A stretch of 64,000 nt of DNA, from assembly GCF_900110065.1 (NCBI RefSeq), contig NZ_FOCI01000012.1, positions 1-64,000 of the forward strand. Direction: 5' to 3'. Made by a program: the position numbers and the translations under genes. This document shows positions 46,354-55,825 of this stretch, piece by piece. Position 1 is the first letter of the stretch. Each line of letters starts with the position of its first letter. This DNA is from Loktanella fryxellensis. GTDB lineage: Bacteria > Pseudomonadota > Alphaproteobacteria > Rhodobacterales > Rhodobacteraceae. The notes beneath the pieces were generated by a model that worked only from the letters and a program-made list of their open reading frames with translations, was not told the origin of the DNA and did no database searches.

Positions 46354-47820
46354 ATGACCCAGATCGCCGACATCCGCTTTCTCGACACCGACCTCGACGC
46401 GCTGGCGGCGACGCCCGGCCTGATCGCGGTGCTGGTGGCCGCCGACGGGCGCATGGACGCAGGCGCGCGCAAGATCAACGGCCTGACGCGCAAGGCGCTG
46501 TCCCGGCTGGCGGATACCGATGCCTTTGGGCGGGCCAAGACAGGCGACGTGTTCCGCCTCGGCCATCCGGCGGGACTGATCGCGGATGCGGTGCTGGTGG
46601 TGAAGTCTGATGGCAAGCCCGACCAGACGCTGGCCCGCCGCATCGGTGCCAACCTGGCGCGGCTACAGGGCGGACTGCCGCTGTGCGTGGTGCTGGGCAA
46701 GGCCGCGCTGGCGCAGGACGTGGCCCTCGGTCTGGCGCTGCGGGGCTATGCGTTCACGGACTACAAGACCGACAAGGGGCTGGCACCGGGCGCTATCACG
46801 CTGATGGTGGCGGACCCCGAAGGCGTGGCGAAGGCCGCCCACACCGGCATGGCTGTCGCGGAAGGTGTGTTCTTTACCCGCGATCTGACGAATGAACCCG
46901 CCAACGTCCTGACCACCGACGATTTCGCAGCCAGACTTGCCGCGATGCAGGATCTGGGGCTGGAGGTCGAGATCCTCGAAGAGGCGGAGTTGAAGGCGCT
47001 TGGCATGGGCGCGCTGCTGGCCGTGGGGCAGGGATCTGCCAGCCCCTCCAAGGTGGTGGTCATGCAGTGGCGCGGGGCGGGCGATGCGGCCCCCTTTGCG
47101 CTGGTGGGCAAGGGCGTCGTGTTCGACACCGGCGGTATCAGCCTCAAGCCCGGCGCGGGCATGGAAGACATGACCATGGACATGGGCGGCGCCGCTGTCG
47201 TCGCGGGCGTGATGCGCACGCTGGCGCTGCGCAAGGCCCGCGCGAACGTCGTGGGTCTGGTGGGTCTCGTGGAAAACATGCCCTCCGGCACCGCATACCG
47301 CCCCGGCGACGTGCTGACCTCGATGAAGGGCGACACGATCGAGGTCATCAACACCGATGCGGAAGGCCGCCTCGTGCTGGCGGACGTGCTCTGGTATGCC
47401 CAAGACCGGTTCAAGCCGGTGGGCATGATCAACCTTGCCACCCTGACGGGGGCCATCCTGATCGCGCTCGGGCACGAACATGCGGGCGTGTTCAGCAATG
47501 ACGATGCACTGGCCGATGCGTTCCTTGCGGCGGCCAAGGCCGAGGGCGAGGGCGCGTGGCGCCTGCCGCTGACGCCCGCCTATGACCGGCTGATCGACAG
47601 CGGCATCGCCGACATGAAGAATACCGGCGGCCGCACCGCGGGGTCGATCACGGCGGCGCAGTTCCTGAAACGCTTCGTCAAGGACGACGTGCCGTGGTGC
47701 CATCTGGACATAGCTGGCATGGCGTCGGTGAAACACGACACGCCGCTGGCACCCAAGGGTGCGACGGGCTGGGGCGTCATGGCGCTGAACCGCCTGATCG
47801 CCGACCGCTTCGAGGGGTAG
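46354..47820 (+). CDS. pepA: Leucyl aminopeptidase (M17)
   Basis: 488 residues. The C-terminal catalytic domain has the two-metal site: GKGVVFDTGGISLKPGAGMEDMTMDMGGAA (Lys, Asp) and NTDAEGRLVLADVLWYA, the M17 signature. The N-terminal domain is about residues 1-165. ATG 46354 is the only start giving the family N-terminus; an open frame continues 1.2 kb upstream antisense to lptF and is not coding. Followed 6 bp later by holC. Confidence 0.94.
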   Translation: MTQIADIRFLDTDLDALAATPGLIAVLVAADGRMDAGARKINGLTRKALSRLADTDAFGRAKTGDVFRLGHPAGLIADAVLVVKSDGKPDQTLARRIGANLARLQGGLPLCVVLGKAALAQDVALGLALRGYAFTDYKTDKGLAPGAITLMVADPEGVAKAAHTGMAVAEGVFFTRDLTNEPANVLTTDDFAARLAAMQDLGLEVEILEEAELKALGMGALLAVGQGSASPSKVVVMQWRGAGDAAPFALVGKGVVFDTGGISLKPGAGMEDMTMDMGGAAVVAGVMRTLALRKARANVVGLVGLVENMPSGTAYRPGDVLTSMKGDTIEVINTDAEGRLVLADVLWYAQDRFKPVGMINLATLTGAILIALGHEHAGVFSNDDALADAFLAAAKAEGEGAWRLPLTPAYDRLIDSGIADMKNTGGRTAGSITAAQFLKRFVKDDVPWCHLDIAGMASVKHDTPLAPKGATGWGVMALNRLIADRFEG

Positions 47821-47826
47821 GGTGCC

Positions 47827-48291
47827 GTGGGTGCGGTGTATTTCTATCACCTGACCGACAGCCCGCTTGAGGCGGTCCTGCCCATGCTGCTGGACCGTGC
47901 GCGCGGGCAGGGCTGGCGCGTGCTGGTGCGCGGGCGCGGTGCGGCGCTCTTAGACCGTCTCGATCAGGCGCTGTGGGACGGGACCGAGGACGGCTTTCGC
48001 CCGCACGGTCTGGCGGGCGGGCCGCATGATGCGGATCAGCCGATCCTGCTGGGGGCGGACGTGCCTGCGGACGGCTTTGCCTGCATGATGGCCGTCGACG
48101 GGGCCGAGGTGACGAGCGCCGAGGCGGCTGCGCTGGAACGGACCTGCATCCTGTTCGACGGTCAGGACGGCGACGCCGTGGCCCGCGCGCGCGTCCAGTG
48201 GAAGGCGATGACCGCCAACGCGATCCTGGCCCAATACTGGGCGCAGGAGAATGGCGCCTGGGTCAAGAAGGCTGAGACGCCAACGCCTTAG
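47827..48291 (+). CDS. holC: DNA polymerase III chi subunit HolC
   Basis: 154 residues with a GTG start. AVYFYHLTDSPLEAVLPMLLDRARGQGWRVLVRGRG and LWDGTEDGFRPHGL are conserved chi segments; the C-terminus TANAILAQYWAQENGAWVKK is a typical chi tail. Chi links the clamp loader to SSB. The pepA-holC order is common. Its TAG stop overlaps the TAA of the opposite-strand lipoprotein. Confidence 0.9.
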   Translation: MGAVYFYHLTDSPLEAVLPMLLDRARGQGWRVLVRGRGAALLDRLDQALWDGTEDGFRPHGLAGGPHDADQPILLGADVPADGFACMMAVDGAEVTSAEAAALERTCILFDGQDGDAVARARVQWKAMTANAILAQYWAQENGAWVKKAETPTP

Positions 48292-48386
48292 AAGGCGAAG
48301 CTGCTGTCGAAATCCTCCGGCAGGACAGGCGTTGTCGCACAGGCGGCGAGGGTAACCAGCAGGGTCAGGATCATCAGGGTTTTCAT
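48288..48386 (-). CDS. 32-residue predicted lipoprotein
   Basis: MKTLMILTLLVTLAACATTP is a complete lipoprotein signal with lipobox LAAC, followed by only 16 residues (ATTPVLPEDFDSSFAF after the Cys). The ribosome site GGTGAG is four bases from ATG 48386 and 5 bp separate it from the protease gene upstream, so it is probably co-transcribed. The tiny secreted tail resembles the entericidin-like small lipoproteins in size. Function unknown. Confidence 0.7.
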   Translation of the reverse strand: MKTLMILTLLVTLAACATTPVLPEDFDSSFAF

Positions 48387-48391
48387 GGCAC

Positions 48392-48970
48392 TCACCGGGT
48401 CAGGATCAGCGCATCACCGCTGATCTGGATGTTGGAGAAATTGCGCAGATAGCTCATGCCCAAAAGCGAGCCGTCCATCTGCCCTTCGTTCACGATGGCC
48501 TGAACGCCGGTATCGGTCAGATCACCGAGGCTCACGCTGTCCAGCGTCACCTGTGCCGTCCCCACCACGCCATTGGCCGTGCTGGCCTGCCCGAGGTAGC
48601 GCAGCCCGTCCACGTCGATCCCCAAGGCTGCCGCGTCGTCGCGGCTCAGCACCATCTGGCTGGCACCCGTATCCACCATGAAGGTCAGCGGCATGCCGTT
48701 CACGGTGGCGCGGGCATAGTAATGGCCGTCCGCCTGCAGCGGCAGCACGATCTGGCCGTCCGTGCCCACGCTTTGCTGCGATGCGACGCTGTTGCGGATG
48801 TCGCCCCACAGACCGACCGCAGCGATCACGCCGACAAAGATCAGGCCCCAGATGCCCGCCTGCTGCGCGACGCGGCCCATGTTGCGACGATGCGACAACA
48901 GATAACTGCCGGCGATCACCGCGACGAGCAGCGACAGATAGGCGACCTGCATGATCTGATCCGTGTTCAT
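48392..48970 (-). CDS. Retropepsin-like aspartic protease, membrane-anchored
   Basis: 192 residues. Two N-terminal membrane segments (VAYLSLLVAVIAGSYLL; GIWGLIFVGVIAAVGLW), then a single-lobe aspartyl protease: FMVDTGASQMVLSRDDAAALGI with active-site DTGA and the partner DGSLLGMSYLRNF. It matches the TIGR02281 clan AA family. Target unknown; the active site faces the periplasm. Confidence 0.85.
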   Translation of the reverse strand: MNTDQIMQVAYLSLLVAVIAGSYLLSHRRNMGRVAQQAGIWGLIFVGVIAAVGLWGDIRNSVASQQSVGTDGQIVLPLQADGHYYARATVNGMPLTFMVDTGASQMVLSRDDAAALGIDVDGLRYLGQASTANGVVGTAQVTLDSVSLGDLTDTGVQAIVNEGQMDGSLLGMSYLRNFSNIQISGDALILTR

Positions 48971-48986
48971 GGCCCCGATATAGGGA

Positions 48987-49616
48987 TCAGAACGTCAGAT
49001 CGAAACCCCGCAACCCATCAAGGATGAACTGTACCGACAACGCTGCCAGCAGCATCCCCAGCAGACGCGTCACCACGTTGATCCCGGTCTTGCCCAGCAG
49101 GCGTTCCAGCATCCCCGCCGCCATGAACAGCGCGAACACGATGCCGATGACGATGACCATGACGCCCAGCACGGCACCGACGCCCAGCGCGCTGTCCGCC
49201 TGACCCGTCAGCAGGATGATCGTGGCGATCGCCCCCGGTCCCGCGATCAGGGGAATGGCAAGGGGGAAGATCGAGGGGTCGTGGCCAGGGTCGTCATGCG
49301 CCTCGTCCGCGTTGTCCTGACGCCGCGCCTGACGCCGCTCGAACAGCATGTCGAGTGCGGTGATGAACAGCAGCACACCGCCAGCGATCTGGAACGCGGG
49401 CATCGAGATGCCGATGAAGGCCAGCAGCGCTTCTCCGAAGAAGGCGAACAGCAACAGCAGGCCGATGGACACCAGACACGCCCGGATGGCGATGGCGCGG
49501 CGCTGCGCGGACGTCATGCCCTGCGTCATGGCGATGAATAGCGGCGCCAGACCGATGGGATCGATGACGATGAACATGGCCGTGAAGGCGGCGATCAGGG
49601 CGGGCAGGTCGGTCAT
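48987..49616 (-). CDS. MarC-family membrane protein
   Basis: 209 residues with about six membrane helices. FTAMFIVIDPIGLAPLFIAMTQG, FGEALLAFIGISMPAFQIAGGVLLF and PLAIPLIAGPGAIATIILL are the conserved MarC segments. A charged loop (FERRQARRQDNADEAHDDPGHD) separates the halves. Role unknown despite the name. 16 bp upstream of the protease gene. Confidence 0.9.
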   Translation of the reverse strand: MTDLPALIAAFTAMFIVIDPIGLAPLFIAMTQGMTSAQRRAIAIRACLVSIGLLLLFAFFGEALLAFIGISMPAFQIAGGVLLFITALDMLFERRQARRQDNADEAHDDPGHDPSIFPLAIPLIAGPGAIATIILLTGQADSALGVGAVLGVMVIVIGIVFALFMAAGMLERLLGKTGINVVTRLLGMLLAALSVQFILDGLRGFDLTF

Positions 49617-49725
49617 GGGTGCGGGCCTCTGGATGCCTCTCGGGTGAACTTGGCTCCGCCAAACTACTGCGGCGGGCGTTTATCTTGTCAGTTGAATGGG
49701 ATGCAGGGCGCGGTTCATGCGGCTG

Positions 49726-49767
49726 CCCCCGGACCCTCCGGGGGGAGTATTTGACAAAAAGCGAGGA
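49726..49767 (+). repeat. Dispersed intergenic repeat, copy 2
   Basis: Hairpin CCCCCGGA-CCC-TCCGGGGG (49726-49744), then GAGTATTTGACAAAAAGCGA (49745-49764). Same arrangement as copies near 29531 and 61840. It lies just after the ABC-F gene (minus strand) and ahead of marC. Confidence 0.75.
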
Positions 49768-49773
49768 GGCGGG

Positions 49774-51627
49774 TCACGCCTTTTCCGCCTTCTCCAGCTT
49801 TTCGAGCGAGGCCATCCACATGGACTCCGCGCGCGACAGGCCGTCCATGACCTCGGCGTATTTCTTGTTCCACGTCGCCAGCTCGCCGATGCGGGCATCC
49901 TCGTACAGCGCGGGGTCGGCCAGCTTCTTGGCCAGCTTGTCGCGCATGTCGTTGATCTTGGCCACGCGTTCCTCGTTCTTGCGGGCATCGGCGCGCAGGG
50001 CGAGGATTTCGTCGCGGGTGGGTTTGACCACCTTGGGGGCGGCGGGTTTGTTCGTGTTGGCGGGCTTTTCGGGCGTCAACAGCATCCGGCGGTAGCTGTC
50101 GAGGTCGTCGTCAAAGGGCTTCACATGCCCGCCCTTCACCAGCCACAATCGGTCCGCGACCATGCTCAGTAGGTGCATGTCGTGGCTGACAAGGATGACG
50201 GCGCCGGAATAGGCGGTCAGCGCCTCCACCAGCGCCTCGCGGGACTCGATGTCGAGGTGGTTGGTCGGCTCGTCGAGGATCAGCAGGTGCGGCGCGGGCA
50301 GGGTGGCCAGCAGCAGGGAAAGACGCGCCTTCTGACCGCCAGACAGGCGACCCACGGCGGTGTCGGCCTGATCGGCGCCGAGGCCGAAGCCGGCCAGGCG
50401 CGCGCGCAGTTTCGCCTGACCTTCCTCCGCGCGTTCGCGCAGCAGGTGTTCCAGCGGCGTCTCCTCGATCCTGAGCTCGTCCACCTGATGCTGGGCGAAG
50501 AAGCCGATCCGCAGCTTGTTCGACGTGACCATCGTGCCACGCGCCAACTCAAGTCGGTTCGACAGCATCTTGGACAGTGTTGATTTGCCCTCTCCGTTGC
50601 GACCCAGTAGGGCGATGCGGTCGTCCTGGTCGATGCGCAGGTTCAGGTCGTGCAGCACGATGGTGTTGCCATAGCCCACGGCGCCGCCTTCGACGCTGAT
50701 GATGGGGGGCGACAGCTCCTCCGGCTCCGGAAAGGTGAAGACCGTGCGCGCCGCATCTGCGGGCACACGGATCGTTTCCATCTTTTCCAAGGCCTTCACG
50801 CGGGATTGCGCCTGCTTGGCCTTGGACGCCTTCGCCTTGAAGCGGTCCACGAATTTCTGCAGGTGCTCGCGCTTGGCGTCCTGCTTTTTTGCGGCGGATG
50901 TCAGCAGCGCGATCTTTTCGCTGCGCTGGCGGGCGAACTGGTCGTAGGTGCCGGTGTAGTAGATCAGCCCCTTGTTCTCGAGGTGCAGGATGCCGCCGAC
51001 GGACCGGTTCAACAGCTCGCGGTCGTGGCTGACGATCAGGACCGTGTGGGGATACTTGGCGATATACGCCTCCAGCCACAGCGCCCCTTCGAGGTCGAGG
51101 TAGTTGGTCGGCTCGTCCAGCAGCAGCAGGTCGGGTTCGGAGAAGAGCACCGCGGCGAGGGCCACGCGCATCCGCCAGCCACCGGAGAAGGCGGAACAGG
51201 GCATGCGCTGTTCCTCGTCGGTGAAGCCAAGACCCTTGAGGATGGTCGACGCCCGGCCTTCTGCGCTCCACGCGTCGATGTCGGCGAGGCGGGTCTGCAC
51301 CTCTGCGATGCGCATCGGATCGGTGGCGGTATCGGCCTCGGCCAGCAGCGCCTCGCGCTCTGCGTCCGCGCGCAGGACCGTATCGATCAGGCTGACCTCG
51401 TTGCCGGGCACCTCCTGGCTGACGCCGCCGATCTTCCAGCCGCGGGGCAGGCTGATCGTGCCGGTGTCCAGCACCATCTCGCCGCGGATGATGCGGAAGA
51501 GTGTGGTCTTGCCGGTGCCGTTGCGGCCAACGAGGCCGACCTTGTGACCCGTGGGGATGGTGACGCTGGTGTGTTCCAGCAGCGTGCGGCCTTCGACGGA
51601 ATATGTGATGTCTGAGATTTTGAGCAT
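49774..51627 (-). CDS. ABC-F family ATPase
   Basis: 617 residues, two ABC domains: GRNGTGKTT, SAFSGGWRMRVALA, LLLDEPTNYLD; then GRNGEGKST, LSGGQKARLSLLLA, LILDEPTNHLD. Linker HLQKFVDRFKAKASKAKQAQSRVKALEKM is the ABC-F 'antenna'-type P-site linker. The C-terminus is a Lys-rich coiled-coil. It is probably an EttA/YheS-like translation factor; the C-terminal extension (from about residue 520) favours YheS-type. Start ATG 51627. Confidence 0.9.
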   Translation of the reverse strand: MLKISDITYSVEGRTLLEHTSVTIPTGHKVGLVGRNGTGKTTLFRIIRGEMVLDTGTISLPRGWKIGGVSQEVPGNEVSLIDTVLRADAEREALLAEADTATDPMRIAEVQTRLADIDAWSAEGRASTILKGLGFTDEEQRMPCSAFSGGWRMRVALAAVLFSEPDLLLLDEPTNYLDLEGALWLEAYIAKYPHTVLIVSHDRELLNRSVGGILHLENKGLIYYTGTYDQFARQRSEKIALLTSAAKKQDAKREHLQKFVDRFKAKASKAKQAQSRVKALEKMETIRVPADAARTVFTFPEPEELSPPIISVEGGAVGYGNTIVLHDLNLRIDQDDRIALLGRNGEGKSTLSKMLSNRLELARGTMVTSNKLRIGFFAQHQVDELRIEETPLEHLLRERAEEGQAKLRARLAGFGLGADQADTAVGRLSGGQKARLSLLLATLPAPHLLILDEPTNHLDIESREALVEALTAYSGAVILVSHDMHLLSMVADRLWLVKGGHVKPFDDDLDSYRRMLLTPEKPANTNKPAAPKVVKPTRDEILALRADARKNEERVAKINDMRDKLAKKLADPALYEDARIGELATWNKKYAEVMDGLSRAESMWMASLEKLEKAEKA

Positions 51628-51669
51628 GGCCGCCGCATAGCAGGTGCGGCGGCCATGGGAAAGCAGGCT

Positions 51670-53109
51670 TTAGCGGCGTTCCGCCTCCACGTCGCGGTTC
51701 CAGATCGTGGGGTCGATGCCGCGGTTCAGGTCCGGGTGATCCTTGAACCGAAAGAGCGGCACGCGGCCCTGCGCCTTCTGGTCGAAGTAGTCGCGAGTCA
51801 GGCGTGCGACGGTCTTTGACAGGATCAGGATGGCGGTGATGTTGATGGTCGCCATGACCGCCATGCTGGCGTCGGCCAGGTTGAACACCGCGCTGACGGG
51901 CTGCACCGCACCCCAGAACACCATCCCCATGACCGCCGCCTTCAGCACCAGCAGTGGCACCGTCTTGCCCAGCCCTAGGAACTCCATCGCGGATTCGGCA
52001 TAGGAGTAGTTGCCGATGATCGAGGTGAAGGCGAAGAACAGGATCGCGATGGCAATGAAGATCGGACCGGCGGTGCCGATATGTTCCGACAATGCGTTCT
52101 GCGTCAGCACCATGCCCTGCGCGCCATCGGGACCGTAGTCCACCGCGCCTGACAGAAGGATCATCAACGCCGTGGCCGTGCAGATCACGATGGTGTCGAT
52201 GAACACGCCAAGCCCCTGCACCAGCCCCTGGCTGGACGGATGATGCGGGTCGGGGACGGCGGTGGCCGCGATGTTGGGGGCGGATCCCATCCCCGCCTCG
52301 TTGCTGAACAACCCGCGCTTCACGCCGTTCAGCAGGGCCGCGAGGATGCCGCCGGTGAACCCGCCCGCCGCCGCCTCGAACCCGAAGGCGGATTTTACGA
52401 TCAGCGCCAGCATCGCCGGCACTTCGTCGATATCGATGATGATGACGTAGAGGGCGACCAGCAGATAGATCCCGGCCATCGCCGGCACGATCCGTTCGGC
52501 GACCTTGGCGATCGACCGGATGCCGCCAAAGATCACGATGCCCGCAACCGCCGCCACGCCCAGTCCGGTCATCCAGCCGGGAATGCCGAACGCCCCGGCC
52601 ATGGATTCGGAAATCGAATTGCTTTGCACCGCTGAAAAGATCAGGCCGAAGCTCAGGATCAGGCAGACGGAAAAGACATAGCCCATCGTGCGGCTGCCCA
52701 CGCCGTTTGCCATGTAGAACGCCGGCCCGCCGCGGTACTGCCCTTCGCCGTTGCGCACCTTGTACAGCTGCGCCAGCGTCGATTCCGCATAGGCGGTGGC
52801 CATGCCCAGCAGCGCCACGATCCACATCCAAAAGATCGCCCCCGGCCCGCCCAGATAGATCGCCACAGCAACCCCGGCGAGGTTGCCGGTGCCGACCCGG
52901 CTGGCGAGGCTTACGGTCAGGGCCTGCATCGGCGTGATGCCGTTGGCGGACGTGGCGCGTGATCCCGTGATGACGCGAAAATACTCGGGAAAGTGTCTGA
53001 ACTGGATGAAGCCGAGGCGCAGGGTGAAGAACAGCCCCGTGCCGAGCAGGCCGTAAACCAGCACGTAGTTCCACAGCACAGTGTTCAGGAAATCGACGAT
53101 GGCATTCAC
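51670..53109 (-). CDS. Sodium:alanine symporter family transporter (AGCS)
   Basis: 479 residues, about eleven membrane segments. GLLGTGLFFTLRLGFIQFRHFPEYFRVI, ALTVSLASRVGTGNLAGVA (with the G-T-G-N sodium motif), GGPGAIFWMWIVALLGMATAYAESTLAQLYK and RGLFSNEAGMGSAPNIAATA are classic AGCS sequences. It imports alanine or glycine with sodium, in line with a marine lifestyle. Substrate inferred from family. Confidence 0.92.
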   Translation of the reverse strand: MNAIVDFLNTVLWNYVLVYGLLGTGLFFTLRLGFIQFRHFPEYFRVITGSRATSANGITPMQALTVSLASRVGTGNLAGVAVAIYLGGPGAIFWMWIVALLGMATAYAESTLAQLYKVRNGEGQYRGGPAFYMANGVGSRTMGYVFSVCLILSFGLIFSAVQSNSISESMAGAFGIPGWMTGLGVAAVAGIVIFGGIRSIAKVAERIVPAMAGIYLLVALYVIIIDIDEVPAMLALIVKSAFGFEAAAGGFTGGILAALLNGVKRGLFSNEAGMGSAPNIAATAVPDPHHPSSQGLVQGLGVFIDTIVICTATALMILLSGAVDYGPDGAQGMVLTQNALSEHIGTAGPIFIAIAILFFAFTSIIGNYSYAESAMEFLGLGKTVPLLVLKAAVMGMVFWGAVQPVSAVFNLADASMAVMATINITAILILSKTVARLTRDYFDQKAQGRVPLFRFKDHPDLNRGIDPTIWNRDVEAERR

Positions 53110-53208
53110 GGCGCGGCCCTTTTTACAACGGAAAGTGAACGGAGTGTAACGCTTGGCGCGGCCGCGACAATGTGCCGTTCACCATTTTGGACGCGCGGGG
53201 CGTGTCGG

Positions 53209-53844
53209 TCATTGCTCCACCGGTGCTGCCTCGACCGTCTGATCGCCGGTCCATTCCGTCTCGATCCGCACCGTCACCAGATCGCCGACGCCCATCGTGC
53301 TGCCTTCGGCGGGCACGCCGTAGCCCATCCCGAACGCGGTGCGGCTGAACGCGCCGGTTGCGGAAAACCCGATGCGGGCATGCGGCTCGAACTGACCGGC
53401 CAGCGAGTTGCCGTTGAACGTCGCCTGCAGGATGACGGGCTGCGTCATACCGTGCAGGGTCAGATCGCCGCTGATGTCGGCGGTCGTGTCGCCGGTCGGC
53501 GTGACGCCGGTGCTGACATAGCTGATCTGCGGAAACTGGTCGGCATCGAAGAAATTGGGGCCGAGCAATTCTTCGCGGAACCCCAGCGGCGGCGTCGGAA
53601 GATCGAGGGAGGCGACATTGACCGTTACCGACAGTTGCGCGCTGGCCTGGTCCGCGGGGTCGAGTTGCAGCGTTCCTTCCAGCGTGTCGAAGCCTGCGGT
53701 GTAATTGGACATCCCGATATGGTTGACCGAGAACGTCAGACTGGTGTGCGACGGATCGAGGGCGAAGGTCTGGGCTGGCGGCAGAGCGTCCTGCGCTGAC
53801 AGTTGCGTGGCGCACAAGAGGGCGATGAGGAGGGGCAGGCGCAT
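53209..53844 (-). CDS. YceI-like periplasmic protein
   Basis: 211 residues. Signal peptide [16 protein letters not shown]; the YceI lipocalin-like barrel [37 protein letters not shown]...[11 protein letters not shown]...[18 protein letters not shown]. Such proteins bind isoprenoid quinone-type lipids. ATG 53844 is placed at the signal peptide. Confidence 0.88.
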   Translation of the reverse strand: MRLPLLIALLCATQLSAQDALPPAQTFALDPSHTSLTFSVNHIGMSNYTAGFDTLEGTLQLDPADQASAQLSVTVNVASLDLPTPPLGFREELLGPNFFDADQFPQISYVSTGVTPTGDTTADISGDLTLHGMTQPVILQATFNGNSLAGQFEPHARIGFSATGAFSRTAFGMGYGVPAEGSTMGVGDLVTVRIETEWTGDQTVEAAPVEQ

Positions 53845-54003
53845 GGCGGTATCTCCGTTTGGCTCACCCCCACAGAGCGCCGGGCGATGTCCTGCGTCAA
53901 GCACGGCAGACCGCGCCCGCGCCCTTTTCACCGCATCCCCCCCATGCTAGGGCACCGCCAGCAATCAGCGCCGCAGCGCGGCACCAACCCGAAAGAGGCA
54001 CCC

Positions 54004-54426
54004 ATGGCCATCCAGCGCACGTTTTCGATCATCAAGCCCGACGCCACCAAGCGCAACCTGACCGGCAAGATCGTCGCCAAGTTCGAGGATGCCGGCCTGC
54101 GCGTCGTCGCGTCCAAGCGCATCCACATGACGCTGGCACAGGCGCAGTCGTTCTACGGCGCACATTCCGAGCGCGGCTTCTTCGGCGAGCTGTGCGAATT
54201 CATGATCTCCGAGCCGGTCGTCGTGCAGGTGCTGGAAGGCGAGAACGCCATCCAGAAGAACCGAGACGTGATGGGTGCGACGAACCCCGCCGACGCGGCT
54301 GACGGCACCATCCGCAAGGAATTCGCACTCTCGATCGGCGAGAACTCGGTCCACGGGTCCGATTCGCCCGAAGCCGCCAAGGAAGAGATCGCATTCTTCT
54401 TCTCGGGCCTCGAACTGGTCGGCTGA
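54004..54426 (+). CDS. ndk: Nucleoside diphosphate kinase
   Basis: 140 residues, standard length. The active-site NSVHGSDS with catalytic His and the [20 protein letters not shown] start are clear; RNREVMGATNP-type motif appears as [21 protein letters not shown] precedes ATG 54004. It balances NTP pools. A good terminator follows. Confidence 0.97.
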   Translation: MAIQRTFSIIKPDATKRNLTGKIVAKFEDAGLRVVASKRIHMTLAQAQSFYGAHSERGFFGELCEFMISEPVVVQVLEGENAIQKNRDVMGATNPADAADGTIRKEFALSIGENSVHGSDSPEAAKEEIAFFFSGLELVG

Positions 54427-54433
54427 AGACGAA

Positions 54434-54458
54434 GAAGGCGGGCCATCAGCCCGCCTTC
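54434..54458 (+). terminator. Terminator after ndk
   Basis: GAAGGCGGGC pairs perfectly with GCCCGCCTTC around CATCA, 7 bp after the ndk stop and shared with the convergent DUF4112 gene. Confidence 0.85.
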
Positions 54459-54464
54459 ACCTTG

Positions 54465-54836
54465 TCATGCGAACTGGGGCTGTCCGACCGGGACGGCCCC
54501 TTTGCGTTCCAGATGCGACCGCAGCATCGCCACGTTGCGGCGGTTCGCCTTGAACTTGGCGTCGAACAGATCGCCAAGGACGGGCACCATGCCGATCAGC
54601 CCTTCGGTCAGCGTGTTCGCCATCATCCGGCCCACCAGGTGCGACGGTGCACCCATGCGGCGCGCCTCGTTGATGATGAACAGCGACGGCACCAGCGTCA
54701 GCAGATCGCCGACCACAGGCACCAGACCGACGATCGCGTCGTATCCGACCCGCAGCCCGATCACCGGAATGCGGAACAGCGTGTCCATGCGATGCGCCAA
54801 CCCCTCGAGGCGGGCCAGACGGGCAGCCGTGTCCAT
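54465..54836 (-). CDS. DUF4112 membrane protein
   Basis: 123 residues. RLEGLAHRMDTLFRIPVIGLRVGYDAIVGLVPVVGDLLTLVPSLFIINEARRMG and NTLTEGLIGMVPVLGDLFDAKFKANRRN fit DUF4112, with two helical hairpins ending in G-L-V/I-P-V-V/L-G-D. Role unknown. ATG 54836 overlaps the stop of the YqaE-like gene (TGATG), so the two are translated together. Confidence 0.8.
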   Translation of the reverse strand: MDTAARLARLEGLAHRMDTLFRIPVIGLRVGYDAIVGLVPVVGDLLTLVPSLFIINEARRMGAPSHLVGRMMANTLTEGLIGMVPVLGDLFDAKFKANRRNVAMLRSHLERKGAVPVGQPQFA

Positions 54837-55009
54837 CAGGCGTGCCGCGGGCCGGTGCGGGCGATGACCCAGATCGCGTGGACCAGACCCGGGAAGTAGC
54901 CCAGAATCGTCAACACGACGTTGATCCAGAAATGCTTGCCAAGGCCGACCTGCAGGAACACGCCCAGCGGCGGGATGATGACGGACAGGATGATACGGAT
55001 GAGGTCCAT
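54836..55009 (-). CDS. YqaE/Pmp3-family small membrane protein
   Basis: 57 residues with two membrane helices: MDLIRIILSVIIPPLGVFLQVGLGKHFWINVVLTILGYFPGLVHAIWVI, the Pmp3 signature including PPLGVFLQ. ATG 55009 is preferred over 55027 because family members begin MDLI and AAAGG lies ten bases upstream. In other organisms these respond to membrane or salt stress. Coupled to the DUF4112 gene. Confidence 0.88.
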   Translation of the reverse strand: MDLIRIILSVIIPPLGVFLQVGLGKHFWINVVLTILGYFPGLVHAIWVIARTGPRHA

Positions 55010-55077
55010 GTGCAGGACGCCTTTCATGATGCGTTTTCAGGCCCCCAACGCAGTCGGACCTGCGCGGTTCCATCGGA

Positions 55078-55413
55078 TCACTTGCGCAGGTGGCGGTCGG
55101 TGACGCCGATCCGGTCCAGAAACGCCTCCAGCTCCGTACGGACCGGGTCCGCGTGGCTGGCCTTCAACGCGTCGAACTGCACACGCATTGCGTCCTTCTC
55201 TGCGCCCTTGCAGTCGTTCCACGGACGCCCCTGCAGCGCCATGTGCAGGACGTAATAGCTGATGAAGTGGGGGGCGAAACCGTTGGCCAGCAGGCGGGCA
55301 TAGGCGGCGTCGGCGCCAAGGGCGCGCAGCGTTTCCGCATCCGGTACGCCTGCGGCGGTCAAAGCGGCCTCCATCGCTGGGCCGAGGTTGCGGATGCTGG
55401 AAATGGCGGTCAA
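55078..55413 (-). CDS. TfoX/Sxy C-terminal-domain protein
   Basis: 111 residues from TTG 55413 (GAGG seven bases upstream); another TTG at 55440 is possible. [39 protein letters not shown] is the helical TfoX C-terminal domain; ISYYVLHMALQGRPWNDC continues it. The N-terminal TfoX half is absent. In gammaproteobacteria TfoX acts in competence; role here unknown. Confidence 0.78.
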   Translation of the reverse strand: MTAISSIRNLGPAMEAALTAAGVPDAETLRALGADAAYARLLANGFAPHFISYYVLHMALQGRPWNDCKGAEKDAMRVQFDALKASHADPVRTELEAFLDRIGVTDRHLRK

Positions 55414-55492
55414 GGGCGCACCTCGCGGGGTCTGCGCCAACCATAGGGAGTCCGCATCGCCACGTCACGGCGGCGATGCGGGTCGGGTGCCA

Positions 55493-55672
55493 TCAGATGC
55501 TGGCGAAATCCCGAAAGAGAGGGAGTGGCTGACCCTGCTGACGCTGCTCGGCGCCGCTTTGGGTCTGCTGATCCGTCACGAATGTCGTGCCTGTCTGCTG
55601 CTGCTGCGGGGTGACGTCACCCTGCTGTTGCTGGTCGTCCGCCATTTGAGAGGCGTTGTGTTGGCTGGGCAT
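55493..55672 (-). CDS. Gln-rich short protein (hypothetical)
   Basis: 59 residues from ATG 55672, with CAGGA upstream at a good distance. Two glutamine runs (DDQQQQGD, PQQQQTGT) and a C-terminus QPLPLFRDFASI. No domain recognised and no family known to me. It lies between the TfoX-like gene and the helicase. Codon structure is plausible but not decisive; it may be non-coding. Confidence 0.4.
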   Translation of the reverse strand: MPSQHNASQMADDQQQQGDVTPQQQQTGTTFVTDQQTQSGAEQRQQGQPLPLFRDFASI

Positions 55673-55825
55673 TTTGGGTCCTGATGAATGGCCGTCGGTG
55701 GGTCTGGTCTGCAATCCTTGGCCCGTCAGAGGGCTTGTGGACAAGTGTGAACTGCTTCGCTGTCGCGCAAGTGACACGACTGTGGCGCGATTAGGGCAAT
55801 TCTGCTGCCATGACCCGACCCGATT

